Source: Urechidicola croceus (lineage in GTDB: Bacteria > Bacteroidota > Bacteroidia > Flavobacteriales > Flavobacteriaceae). From it: a stretch of 64,000 nt of DNA. The notes beneath the pieces are model-generated. The model worked only from the letters and a program-made list of their open reading frames with translations, was not told the DNA's origin and ran no database searches. The stretch is from positions 564,001 through 628,000 of the forward strand of contig NZ_CP017478.1 of assembly GCF_001761325.1 (NCBI RefSeq). Reading direction: 5' to 3'. This document shows, in pieces, positions 38,874-48,042 of the stretch. Position 1 is the stretch's first letter, and the number at the start of each line of letters is the position of its first letter. The position numbers were made by a program, and so were the translations under genes.

Positions 38874-39776
38874 ATGAAATATCCTAAAATATTTTCTTCT
38901 GGGGTTTTAATTGCAATTGTAGGCATCGTTATGTTTTCTGCAAAAGCGATAATGGTAAAATTAGCATATCAATATGAAGTGAGTTCAATTCATTTATTAT
39001 TGTTTAGAATGCTCTTTTCGCTACCTTTTTATATTGTTATTCTAATTTATTTTAAACCTGTAAAACCAAATAAAATAGACAAGAAAGACTACGTTTGGCT
39101 TTTCTTTTTTGGTTTTGTAGGTTATTATTTGGCTAGTTATTTTGATTTTTTAGGATTGCAATATATTAAAGCGGGTTTAGAGCGAATCATACTTTTTGTG
39201 TATCCAACTTTAGTAATAATAATTTCAAAAATATTTTTAAAAACTAAAATAACTACACAGCAAATAATAGCAATATTGATTACCTATTTTGGAGTTGTCA
39301 TTACATTTTGGGGCGAAATACAATTAGAAAGTAATAATACTATTTTAGGTGGTTCATTAATCTTTTTAAGTGCATTAACCTATGCTGCATATTTAGTTGG
39401 AAGTGGTTGGTTGATTCCAAAATTTGGAGTTATAGTTTTTACTGCATATGCTATGATAGTTTCATCGTTTTGTGTAATTGTACATTACTTTATTTTTGAT
39501 AGAGAAAATATTTTTAATTATTCAAAAGAAGTATATATTTTAGGTTTTTTAATGGCAATTATATCTACTTTAATCCCTTCTTTTTTAGTTTCATTGGCAA
39601 TAAAAAAGTTAGGTGCATCAAATTTTTCAATTATAGGAAGTATTGGGCCTATATCAACAATCATATTAGCATATTTTTTACTAAGTGAAAGATTATCATT
39701 CTTACAGTTAATTGGTTCAATCATTGTAATATTAGGCGTACTAATTGTATCAATTAATAAACAAAATAAAAACTAA
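38874..39776 (+). CDS. EamA/DMT-superfamily permease
   Basis: A 300-residue inner-membrane transporter with ten predicted transmembrane helices in two EamA halves (IAIVGIVMFSAKAIMVKLAY, then the second half from about residue 150, LGGSLIFLSALTYAAYLVGS). Drug/metabolite transporters of this type export amino acids or small metabolites; the substrate here is unknown. The frame extends to a TTG at 38868 but the ATG at 38874 is preferred. It follows ychF by about 70 bp. Confidence 0.85.
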   Translation: MKYPKIFSSGVLIAIVGIVMFSAKAIMVKLAYQYEVSSIHLLLFRMLFSLPFYIVILIYFKPVKPNKIDKKDYVWLFFFGFVGYYLASYFDFLGLQYIKAGLERIILFVYPTLVIIISKIFLKTKITTQQIIAILITYFGVVITFWGEIQLESNNTILGGSLIFLSALTYAAYLVGSGWLIPKFGVIVFTAYAMIVSSFCVIVHYFIFDRENIFNYSKEVYILGFLMAIISTLIPSFLVSLAIKKLGASNFSIIGSIGPISTIILAYFLLSERLSFLQLIGSIIVILGVLIVSINKQNKN

Positions 39777-39892
39777 TACTATTTTATCAATTTATTATAT
39801 GAATAAATCAAATTGATGATTTTTAACAATTAGCATAGTACTAATAATAGTCTTATAGATTATTTTTGTTGTTATATTAATTTAACATAATT

Positions 39893-41767
39893 ATGATAAA
39901 AAAATTACACATATTTATTACAGTTTTTATAACTACAATAGTTATGAATGCTCAAAATACAATTGAAGTTGATTGTCAAGAGTTATTCTTAAGTGGTACA
40001 AATTTGGCTTGGAATCAATTTAGTGGAGATGTAGGATTTTCAACAAACCCTGATTTAGCATATTTTGACACTTTTTTTAGTGATGTGAAAGCAGCTGGAG
40101 GAAATTCAGTTCGTTGGTGGTTTCATACTGATGCAGCATTTACACCTCAAATAGAAACTTCGGGTAACGTTACGGGGCTTCATCATTCACTTACTAATGC
40201 TGAAATAATTGGACAAGTAGAAGATATTTTAGATACAGCTTGGGATAATGGTATACATGTAAATATTAGCCTATTTTCATTTGATATGCTAAAGGATCCT
40301 ACATATAAAACTTGGTCAAATTTAGATTTTGATGGAAACTTGGCATTTTTACAATCTCCTGCCAATGTGCAATCATATATCGATAATGGGTTAACCGAAA
40401 TGGTTACAGCTTTAAAAGATCATCCTGCATTGTTAAGTTGGGAAATATTTAATGAACCAGAAGGAATGTCAACAGAATTTGGATGGACAAATGCTGATGA
40501 TGATGGTGATGGCATTTTTGGTGCAGAAATCCCAATGTCAGATATTCAAATGGTCGTTAATAAAGTTGCCGGAGCAATACATGATGCCGATCCAGATGCA
40601 CTTGTTACTAATGGATCATGGGCTTTCAGAGCCAATACCGATGTAGGGAGTAATTATAATTATTATACCGATGCACGATTGATTGCTGAAGGAGGTGCCT
40701 CAAATGGTACACTTGATTATTATCAAGTACATTATTATGATTGGCAAAATTCTTCAATATCACCATTTGCACATCCAGCTAGTTATTGGGAATTAGATAA
40801 ACCAGTAATGGTTGGAGAATTTCACGGTGATGAAGCATTTGATATTTTTGGAGATCATTCAGCTTATGATTGGTTGTATGATAATGGATATTTTGGTGCT
40901 TGGGGATGGCAATATACAGAGTCTGATTTATGGGCAGATGTTGAGCCTCAAATTGAGTATATGCAAACTCAAAATCCAACAGTTGTAAATCTAGATCCAA
41001 ATGCATGTTTAAGTGCAGAGTTTTCTGCAGATGACACATCTGTTTGTATAACTGATACTGTAACTTTTACCGCTTCTTCTTCTTCAACAGATATTACAAC
41101 TTGGAGTTGGGATTTTGGTGATAGTCAAACAGCTACTACAGCAGGACCACATGAAATAACTTACTCTTCACCTGGCACTTATACAGTTTCCTTAACAACT
41201 TCTGATGGTGTAAATGGAGATACAGTTACCAAAACAGATTATATTACAGTTGTGGGTGAAACAGTAGCTTCTATTTCTATAACAAGTGATTCATCTTGTG
41301 AAACATCTGTAACCTTTGAAGGTTCTATTACACCAGATATTCCTGGAATTACCTACAGATGGAGAATAAACAACGGTGCTCCAACCAGTACGACATCAAC
41401 TTTTACACCTACGTCAATAAATGACGGTGATTCAGTTCATTTTGAAGTTTCTAATGGTAGTCTGGGCGAATGCCATAATTTTACATTAGTATCTGAAGCA
41501 ATAGTACTTGACTGTGGTAGTTTATCTGTAGATGATTACTTATTCGATACGGTTTCTATATTTCCAAATCCTGCAACTGATAGGATAGAAATAAAAGGAC
41601 TTCAAGAAGAAGCAGTTTTTAAAGTTTATTCTATTCTTGGAAAAAAACTTTTAGAGCAAAAATTAACTAATGATTATATTGATATATCTAGTTTGAAATC
41701 TGGAATTTACTTTGTTAAATTGATTACAGAAAATGGTCAAACAACAAAAAAACTAGTTAAAAAATAA
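39893..41767 (+). CDS. T9SS-secreted GH5-like glycoside hydrolase with PKD domain
   Basis: A 624-residue secreted enzyme of the GH5 (cellulase/mannanase) fold. Signal peptide 1-20 (MNAQ). The TIM barrel covers about 25-345, with NSVRWWFH, acid/base E188 in SWEIFNEPEG, the YYQVHYYDW strand and probable nucleophile E309 in PVMVGEFHG. A PKD domain follows (about 370-460; WSWDFGDSQTATTAG, GTYTVSLTTSDG), then a second Ig-like segment and a type A T9SS sorting domain (about 550-624; FPNPATDRIEI to TTKKLVKK). It is likely active on beta-mannan or beta-glucan outside the cell. It is a lone gene with its own terminator, not in a PUL. Confidence 0.88.
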   Translation: MIKKLHIFITVFITTIVMNAQNTIEVDCQELFLSGTNLAWNQFSGDVGFSTNPDLAYFDTFFSDVKAAGGNSVRWWFHTDAAFTPQIETSGNVTGLHHSLTNAEIIGQVEDILDTAWDNGIHVNISLFSFDMLKDPTYKTWSNLDFDGNLAFLQSPANVQSYIDNGLTEMVTALKDHPALLSWEIFNEPEGMSTEFGWTNADDDGDGIFGAEIPMSDIQMVVNKVAGAIHDADPDALVTNGSWAFRANTDVGSNYNYYTDARLIAEGGASNGTLDYYQVHYYDWQNSSISPFAHPASYWELDKPVMVGEFHGDEAFDIFGDHSAYDWLYDNGYFGAWGWQYTESDLWADVEPQIEYMQTQNPTVVNLDPNACLSAEFSADDTSVCITDTVTFTASSSSTDITTWSWDFGDSQTATTAGPHEITYSSPGTYTVSLTTSDGVNGDTVTKTDYITVVGETVASISITSDSSCETSVTFEGSITPDIPGITYRWRINNGAPTSTTSTFTPTSINDGDSVHFEVSNGSLGECHNFTLVSEAIVLDCGSLSVDDYLFDTVSIFPNPATDRIEIKGLQEEAVFKVYSILGKKLLEQKLTNDYIDISSLKSGIYFVKLITENGQTTKKLVKK

Positions 41768-41787
41768 ATATTTAATTACTTTATTTG

Positions 41788-41818
41788 AAAAGCCTTCACA
41801 CATGTGAGGGCTTTTTTT
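41788..41818 (+). terminator. Terminator of the GH5 gene
   Basis: AAAAGCCTTCACA and TGTGAGGGCTTTT form a near-perfect stem followed by further T, 20 bp after the stop codon. Confidence 0.85.
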
Positions 41819-41914
41819 GTATTTTAATTTCTTGTTGATAACTAATTATTCCTAAGGTTTTATTTCTTCAGTCTAAATAGTATTTTTATCATCTACTCAA
41901 CATTTTTTAGATAC

Positions 41915-43771
41915 ATGGCGCAAGAAACAAAATATACCGAAGATAATATACGTTCGTTAGATTGGAAAGAGCATATACGTATGCGTCCAGGAATGTATAT
42001 TGGAAAATTAGGAGATGGATCATCACCTGATGATGGAATATATATTTTGATTAAAGAAGTGCTTGACAATTCAATTGATGAATATGTGATGGGTGCTGGG
42101 AAAACAATTGAAATTTCAGTAAAAGAAACTTCTGTAACTATTCGTGATTATGGACGTGGAATTCCTCTTGGAAAAGTTGTTGATGTTGTTTCTAAAATGA
42201 ATACAGGTGGTAAATACGACTCCAAAGCATTTAAAAAATCTGTAGGTCTAAATGGAGTAGGAACCAAGGCAGTTAATGCATTATCTACCAATTTTAGAGT
42301 GCAATCAGTTAGAGATGGTCAAACTGTAGTTGCCGAGTTTGAAAAAGGAAATCTTGTTAATAAGTTTGATGCTGAACCTAGTTCCCTCAGAAAAGGAACA
42401 AAAGTTACATTTATTCCTGATCCTGATATTTTTGTTAAATATAAATTTAGAAGTGAATATATAATTAAAATGATTAAAAACTACGTGTATTTAAATACAG
42501 GGTTGACAATCATTTATAACGGAGAAAAGTATTTTTCTGAAAATGGATTAAGAGATTTATTAGATGAAAATATTTCTGATGAATCAAAATTATTTCCAAT
42601 TATACATTTGCTTGATGAAGATATTGAAGTTGCACTTACTTATAGTAAGGCTCAATATAGTGAAGAGTATCACTCATTTGTAAACGGACAACACACAACA
42701 CAAGGTGGAACACATCAAAATGCGTTTAGAGAGGGAATAGTTAAAACAATTAGAGAGTATTTTGGCAAAAATTATGATGCCTCAGATATTAGAAAATCTA
42801 TTGTTTCAGCAATAAGTATAAAGGTTATGGAGCCAGTTTTTGAAAGTCAAACAAAAACAAAATTAGGTTCTACTGAAATGGGAGGAGATTTACCAACGGT
42901 ACGTACATTTATTACAGAATTCTTAAAAACTCGATTGGATAATTATTTACATAGAAATCCAGATGTTGCTGAGAAGATTCAAAAGAAAATAATTCAGGCA
43001 GAGAAAGAGCGAAAAGAATTATCTGGAATACGAAAATTAGCAAGAGATAGAGCAAAAAAAGCGAGTTTACATAATAAAAAATTGCGTGATTGTCGTGTAC
43101 ATTTGGGTGATATGAAAAAAGATGATAGACTTGACACAACTTTGTTTATTACCGAGGGAGATTCTGCAAGTGGATCAATCACTAAATCTAGAAATGTAAA
43201 TACACAGGCTGTTTTTAGTTTGAAAGGTAAACCTCTAAATTCTTATGGCTTAAGTAAGAAAATTGTGTATGAAAATGAAGAGTTCAACCTTTTGCAATCG
43301 GCTTTAAATATAGAAGACGGAATTGAAAATTTACGTTATAATAATATTGTAATAGCAACAGATGCAGATGTTGATGGTATGCACATTAGATTGCTGTTAA
43401 TCACTTTCTTTTTACAATTTTTTCCAGAATTAATTAAAGAAGGTCATTTATATATACTTGAAACACCATTGTTCAGAGTAAGAGATAAAAAAGAAACGAT
43501 TTATTGTTATTCAGATCAAGAACGAAAAGATGCAATTGAAAAATTAAGAGGAAAACCTGAAATTACTCGATTTAAGGGATTAGGTGAAATTAGTCCTAAT
43601 GAATTTGTTCATTTTATCGGTAAAGACATTCGTTTAGATCCAGTAATGTTAGACAAAGAAATAACAATAGAAAGCCTATTAGAATTTTATATGGGTAAGA
43701 ATACACCAGATAGACAAAAATTTATCATCAATAACCTCAAAGTTGAACTAGATTTAGTTGAAGAATTATAA
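41915..43771 (+). CDS. parE: DNA topoisomerase IV subunit B
   Basis: The ATPase subunit of the type IIA enzyme that decatenates sister chromosomes. At 618 residues it has the ParE length. The GHKL ATPase has [23 protein letters not shown] and [11 protein letters not shown]; the transducer has QTKTKLGS. The TOPRIM domain has [11 protein letters not shown] and [14 protein letters not shown], and the end reads [13 protein letters not shown]. It overlaps parC by one base (TAATG), indicating coupled translation. Confidence 0.95.
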   Translation: MAQETKYTEDNIRSLDWKEHIRMRPGMYIGKLGDGSSPDDGIYILIKEVLDNSIDEYVMGAGKTIEISVKETSVTIRDYGRGIPLGKVVDVVSKMNTGGKYDSKAFKKSVGLNGVGTKAVNALSTNFRVQSVRDGQTVVAEFEKGNLVNKFDAEPSSLRKGTKVTFIPDPDIFVKYKFRSEYIIKMIKNYVYLNTGLTIIYNGEKYFSENGLRDLLDENISDESKLFPIIHLLDEDIEVALTYSKAQYSEEYHSFVNGQHTTQGGTHQNAFREGIVKTIREYFGKNYDASDIRKSIVSAISIKVMEPVFESQTKTKLGSTEMGGDLPTVRTFITEFLKTRLDNYLHRNPDVAEKIQKKIIQAEKERKELSGIRKLARDRAKKASLHNKKLRDCRVHLGDMKKDDRLDTTLFITEGDSASGSITKSRNVNTQAVFSLKGKPLNSYGLSKKIVYENEEFNLLQSALNIEDGIENLRYNNIVIATDADVDGMHIRLLLITFFLQFFPELIKEGHLYILETPLFRVRDKKETIYCYSDQERKDAIEKLRGKPEITRFKGLGEISPNEFVHFIGKDIRLDPVMLDKEITIESLLEFYMGKNTPDRQKFIINNLKVELDLVEEL

Positions 43772-46485
43772 TGCAAGAAGAAAACAACGAACAAGAACAT
43801 ATAGAAAACGATTTTAATAGCGAATCACAAGAAACCATTACCAAAGTTACAGGAATGTACAAGGAATGGTTTTTGGATTATGCATCATATGTAATTTTAG
43901 AACGTGCAGTTCCTGCGATTGATGATGGTTTTAAACCAGTACAACGTAGAATAATGCATTCTATGAAAGACTTAGACGATGGTCGCTACAATAAAGTTGC
44001 AAATATTGTTGGTCATACCATGCAATACCATCCACATGGTGACGCAAGTATTGGTGATGCAATGGTGCAGTTGGGTCAGAAGGAGTTGCTTATAGATATG
44101 CAAGGAAACTGGGGAAACACTTTAACGGGTGATAGAGCAGCAGCACCAAGATATATTGAAGCACGTTTGTCAAAGTTTGCTTTAGAAGTAGTTTTTAATC
44201 CAAAAACTACTGAATGGCAATTGTCATATGATGGGCGTAAAAAAGAACCTGTTGATTTACCAGTGAAATTCCCGTTATTATTGGCACAAGGAGCAGAAGG
44301 AATTGCTGTAGGTTTATCTACTAAAGTCTTACCTCATAATTTTAATGAGTTAATTGATGCTTCAATTAAAATTTTAAAAGGACGAAGTTTTACAATTGTA
44401 CCAGATTTCTTAAATGGTGGAATAGTTGATGTTTCTAATTATAATGATGGTAAAAGAGGAGGTAAAATTCGTGTTCGTGCCAAAATTTCTGCTTTAGATA
44501 AAAAAACCTTAGTGATTACTGAAATTCCTTTTGGAACAACTACTACGTCATTAATAGACTCTATTTTGAAGGCTAATGACAAAGGAAAAATTAAGATTAA
44601 AAAAATTGAAGATAATACAGCTGCAAATGTTGAGATTTTAATTCACTTACCAACAGGAATATCACCAGATAAAACAATTGATGCTTTGTATGCATTTACC
44701 AATTGTGAAAATTCTATTTCTCCATTAGGTTGTATAATTGAGAATCATAAACCAATTTTTATTGGTGTTTCAGAAATGTTGAAGCATTCTACTCAGCACA
44801 CAGTTGATTTATTAAAAATGGAATTGGAGATTCAGTTAGATGAATTGGAAGAGCAATGGCATTTTGCTTCTTTGGAGCGAATTTTTATTGAAAATAGGAT
44901 TTATCGTGACATTGAAGAAGTAGAAACTTGGGAAGGTGTTATAAAAGCAATTGATGATGGTTTAAAACCACATATAAAGCACTTGAAACGAGCAGTAATT
45001 GAAGAAGATATTGTAAGACTTACAGAAATTAGAATTAAGAAAATTTCAAAGTTTGATATAGATAAAGCTAAACAGCACATCGAATCTTTAGAAGATAAAA
45101 TTGAAGGAGTAAAGTTTCACTTGAACAATTTGATTGATTATGCTATTGATTATTTTAAGAATTTGAAATCTAAATATGGTAAAGGGCGTGAGCGTAAAAC
45201 CGAAATTAGAGTTTTTGATGACATTGTGGCTAGTAAAGTTGTGATGAGAAATACTAAACTCTATGTAAATAGAGAAGAAGGTTTTGTTGGAACATCTCTT
45301 AAAAAAGACGAATACGTAGCAGATTGTGCAGATATAGATGATATTATTGTTTTTAGAAAAGATGGAGTTATGATGGTAACTAAAGTTGATTCTAAAACAT
45401 TTGTAGGAAAAGATATTATTCACGTAGCTGTATTCAAAAAAGGAGATAAGCGAACAGTATACAATATGATTTATCGAGATGGAACAAGAGGTTCATCAAT
45501 GATGAAACGTTTTAATGTAACCTCAATTACCAGAGATAAAGAATATGATTTAACTGCAGGAAATAAAGGCTCAATAGTCCATTATTTTACGGCAAATCCA
45601 AATGGTGAAGCAGAAACAATTACTGTTCATTTAAGAGCAGTTGGAACAATAAAAAAACTCAAATGGGATGTAGATTTTTCTGATTTATTGATAAAAGGTA
45701 GAGGAGTTAAGGGGAATAGATTGACAAAGTATGCAATTAAAAAAATAGAATTAAAAGAGAAAGGTATTTCAACTTTGAAACCTCGTAAAATTTGGTTTGA
45801 TGATACTGTACAAAGATTAAACGTTGATGATAGAGGAGAATTGCTAGGTGAATTTACTGCAGAAGACAGGTTGTTAATAATCAATCAAAAAGGTATTGTG
45901 AAAACAATTATGCCGAATTTATCAACTCATTTTGATGATGATATGATAGTTCTTGAAAAGTGGATTCCAAATAAACCAATTTCAGCTATTTATTTTGATG
46001 GTGAAAAGTCACGCTATTTTGTGAAGAGATTTATGATTGATAATCCAAATAAAGAAGAGGTTTTTATTACCGAGCATCCTAAATCTCAATTAGAAATTGT
46101 TGCAACAGATTTTAGGCCAATAGCCGAAGTTGTTTTCTCTAAACGTAGTTTGGAAAATGAAGAAGTAAATTTTGAAGAGTTTATTGCAGTAAAAGGTATT
46201 AAGGCTGCTGGAAATCAATTAACTACAGAAAAAATAAAGCAAGTAAACTTACTAGAGCCTTTACCTTATGAAGCTCCTGAAATAGAGGAGGTTGAGGTAG
46301 TTGAAGAAGAAGTTTTAGATACCTTACCATTAGAAATAGAAGAAGAAACAAAGGTTGGAACTCAGGTCAAGAAAGAAATTAAAAGTCCAAAAGCACCAAT
46401 TATTGATGAAAATAAAAAGAAACCAATAATAAAACCGACTAAGAATAAGAAAGAGGATAATTCAGATCAAATAACTCTATTTTAA
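43771..46485 (+). CDS. parC: DNA topoisomerase IV subunit A
   Basis: The DNA-cleaving partner of ParE, 904 residues. The winged-helix/tower region starts YASYVILERAVPAIDDGFKP. The active-site Tyr is Y128 in RAAAPRYIEARL. A beta-propeller-type C-terminal domain follows (about 490-800). The last roughly 90 residues are an acidic then Lys-rich low-complexity tail (EIEEVEVVEEEVLD, later KKPIIKPTKNKK), probably disordered. Assignment as ParC and not GyrA rests on the pairing with parE and on propeller divergence. Confidence 0.93.
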   Translation: MQEENNEQEHIENDFNSESQETITKVTGMYKEWFLDYASYVILERAVPAIDDGFKPVQRRIMHSMKDLDDGRYNKVANIVGHTMQYHPHGDASIGDAMVQLGQKELLIDMQGNWGNTLTGDRAAAPRYIEARLSKFALEVVFNPKTTEWQLSYDGRKKEPVDLPVKFPLLLAQGAEGIAVGLSTKVLPHNFNELIDASIKILKGRSFTIVPDFLNGGIVDVSNYNDGKRGGKIRVRAKISALDKKTLVITEIPFGTTTTSLIDSILKANDKGKIKIKKIEDNTAANVEILIHLPTGISPDKTIDALYAFTNCENSISPLGCIIENHKPIFIGVSEMLKHSTQHTVDLLKMELEIQLDELEEQWHFASLERIFIENRIYRDIEEVETWEGVIKAIDDGLKPHIKHLKRAVIEEDIVRLTEIRIKKISKFDIDKAKQHIESLEDKIEGVKFHLNNLIDYAIDYFKNLKSKYGKGRERKTEIRVFDDIVASKVVMRNTKLYVNREEGFVGTSLKKDEYVADCADIDDIIVFRKDGVMMVTKVDSKTFVGKDIIHVAVFKKGDKRTVYNMIYRDGTRGSSMMKRFNVTSITRDKEYDLTAGNKGSIVHYFTANPNGEAETITVHLRAVGTIKKLKWDVDFSDLLIKGRGVKGNRLTKYAIKKIELKEKGISTLKPRKIWFDDTVQRLNVDDRGELLGEFTAEDRLLIINQKGIVKTIMPNLSTHFDDDMIVLEKWIPNKPISAIYFDGEKSRYFVKRFMIDNPNKEEVFITEHPKSQLEIVATDFRPIAEVVFSKRSLENEEVNFEEFIAVKGIKAAGNQLTTEKIKQVNLLEPLPYEAPEIEEVEVVEEEVLDTLPLEIEEETKVGTQVKKEIKSPKAPIIDENKKKPIIKPTKNKKEDNSDQITLF

Positions 46486-46486
46486 T

Positions 46487-47176
46487 ATGAAAACAATTGG
46501 GCTAATTGGCGGTATTACACCAGAATCTACAATTCTATACTATAGAATTTTAAATCAATTAGCATCTGATACTATTGGATCAGGGCATTCAGCAAAAGTC
46601 TTGTTAAATTCAGTTGATTTTGGAGAAGTTTCTATGCTTCAGAAAAATAATAGATGGGATTTACTAGATAAACTTATGGCTAATGCTGGGTCAAATTTGG
46701 AAAAAGGTTGGGCAAGTCTAATTTTGATTTGTGCTAATACCATGCATTTAACCATAGATGCTGTTCGAAAAGTTGTTTCAATTCCTGTAATTCATATTGC
46801 AGATGCAACATCTAAACTAATACTAAATAAAGGCTTAAAAAAGATAGGGTTATTAGGAACAAAATATACAATGGAAAAAAACTTTTATACTGATATTCTA
46901 AAGTCTTATGGTATTGAAGCTGTAATTCCTAATGAAGAGTATAGAAACGAGATTCATAGGGTAATTTATGATGAGTTGTCAATAGGTGAAATAAAAGAAT
47001 CTTCAAAACAATATTATCTAGATGTTATTCAAAAACTAATTGATAATGGAGTCGAAGGAATTGTTTTAGGTTGTACAGAAATCCCCTTACTTATTAAACA
47101 AAAAGATGTTTCAGTTCCAACATTCGATACAACTACTATTCATGCTACTACTGCATTTAATATGGCCAATAAATGA
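46487..47176 (+). CDS. Aspartate/glutamate racemase family protein
   Basis: A 229-residue cofactor-independent racemase of the Asp/Glu/hydantoin family. IGLIGGITPESTILYYRILN is the N-terminal signature, and the two catalytic cysteines lie in LICANTMHLTID and IVLGCTEIPLLI. Such enzymes supply D-amino acids, for example for peptidoglycan or signalling; the substrate is not certain. It begins 1 bp after parC and overlaps the MscS gene by 4 bases (ATGA), so these genes form an operon. Confidence 0.92.
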   Translation: MKTIGLIGGITPESTILYYRILNQLASDTIGSGHSAKVLLNSVDFGEVSMLQKNNRWDLLDKLMANAGSNLEKGWASLILICANTMHLTIDAVRKVVSIPVIHIADATSKLILNKGLKKIGLLGTKYTMEKNFYTDILKSYGIEAVIPNEEYRNEIHRVIYDELSIGEIKESSKQYYLDVIQKLIDNGVEGIVLGCTEIPLLIKQKDVSVPTFDTTTIHATTAFNMANK

Positions 47177-48033
47177 AATCTTTGATAGATACTTTTAAAA
47201 AATTAGATGATTTCTGGAGTATTTTACTCTTTGTTATTATTGTAGTTTTTTTTACATGGTTATTTTCTAGAATTATTAGATTTCTATTACTTAAAATTTT
47301 AAGTAGGAAAAATAACAAAAGGCAACGCGATTACAGTACAACTAGTTTAAAGTTCATGATGAATTCAGTCATGTTTTTTGCCTCTATTATTGCGTTTTTT
47401 GTAATTATTTTTTCAGTTCCTGTCTTTCGAGCAAAAGCAACATTAATATTCTCAGGAGCAGGAATATTAGCAGCTATTATTGGTTTTGCTGCACAAGCTG
47501 CGATTTCTAATTTAATTGCTGGTGCATTTATTGTAATTTTTAAACCGTTTAGAGTAGGGGACTTTATCCGTTTAGATGATTTGCGAGTTGGTATTGTAGA
47601 CGATATCACATTGCGTCATACAGTAATCAATAATTTTGAAAATAAACGGTTAATAATTCCAAATTCAATTATTAGTACAGAATCTGTTTTAAACCATACA
47701 ATAGATGACTCTAAAGTGTTGACTTTTAATAACTTTATGATTGGGGTTTATGCAGATATAGATTTAGCAAGAAAAATTATTCAAGAAGAAACTAGAAAAT
47801 TAAAATATATTATTGATAATCCTGAGAGTAAGATTTCTAAGGATAAAAATAATATTGATGTACGTGTCATTTCAACCGAAAATCATAGAATTCATCTTCG
47901 CGCCTATATTTGGATGAATGACGCATTTGAAGAATATCGTAATAGAGCCATTTTAAATGAATCTGTTCATAAACGTTTTATTGCTGAAGGTATTGATATG
48001 CCAGTAGATTTCCACCGTATTGTTAAAAATTAA
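47173..48033 (+). CDS. MscS-family mechanosensitive channel
   Basis: A 286-residue small-conductance channel that opens under membrane tension to release solutes on osmotic downshock. Three N-terminal transmembrane helices are followed by the pore-lining segment GAGILAAIIGFAAQAAISNL and the conserved FKPFRVGDFIRL that starts the cytoplasmic beta domain. The vestibule domain includes RLIIPNSIISTESVLNHT. The start overlaps the racemase stop. Confidence 0.93.
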   Translation: MKSLIDTFKKLDDFWSILLFVIIVVFFTWLFSRIIRFLLLKILSRKNNKRQRDYSTTSLKFMMNSVMFFASIIAFFVIIFSVPVFRAKATLIFSGAGILAAIIGFAAQAAISNLIAGAFIVIFKPFRVGDFIRLDDLRVGIVDDITLRHTVINNFENKRLIIPNSIISTESVLNHTIDDSKVLTFNNFMIGVYADIDLARKIIQEETRKLKYIIDNPESKISKDKNNIDVRVISTENHRIHLRAYIWMNDAFEEYRNRAILNESVHKRFIAEGIDMPVDFHRIVKN

Positions 48034-48042
48034 CCCAATTTC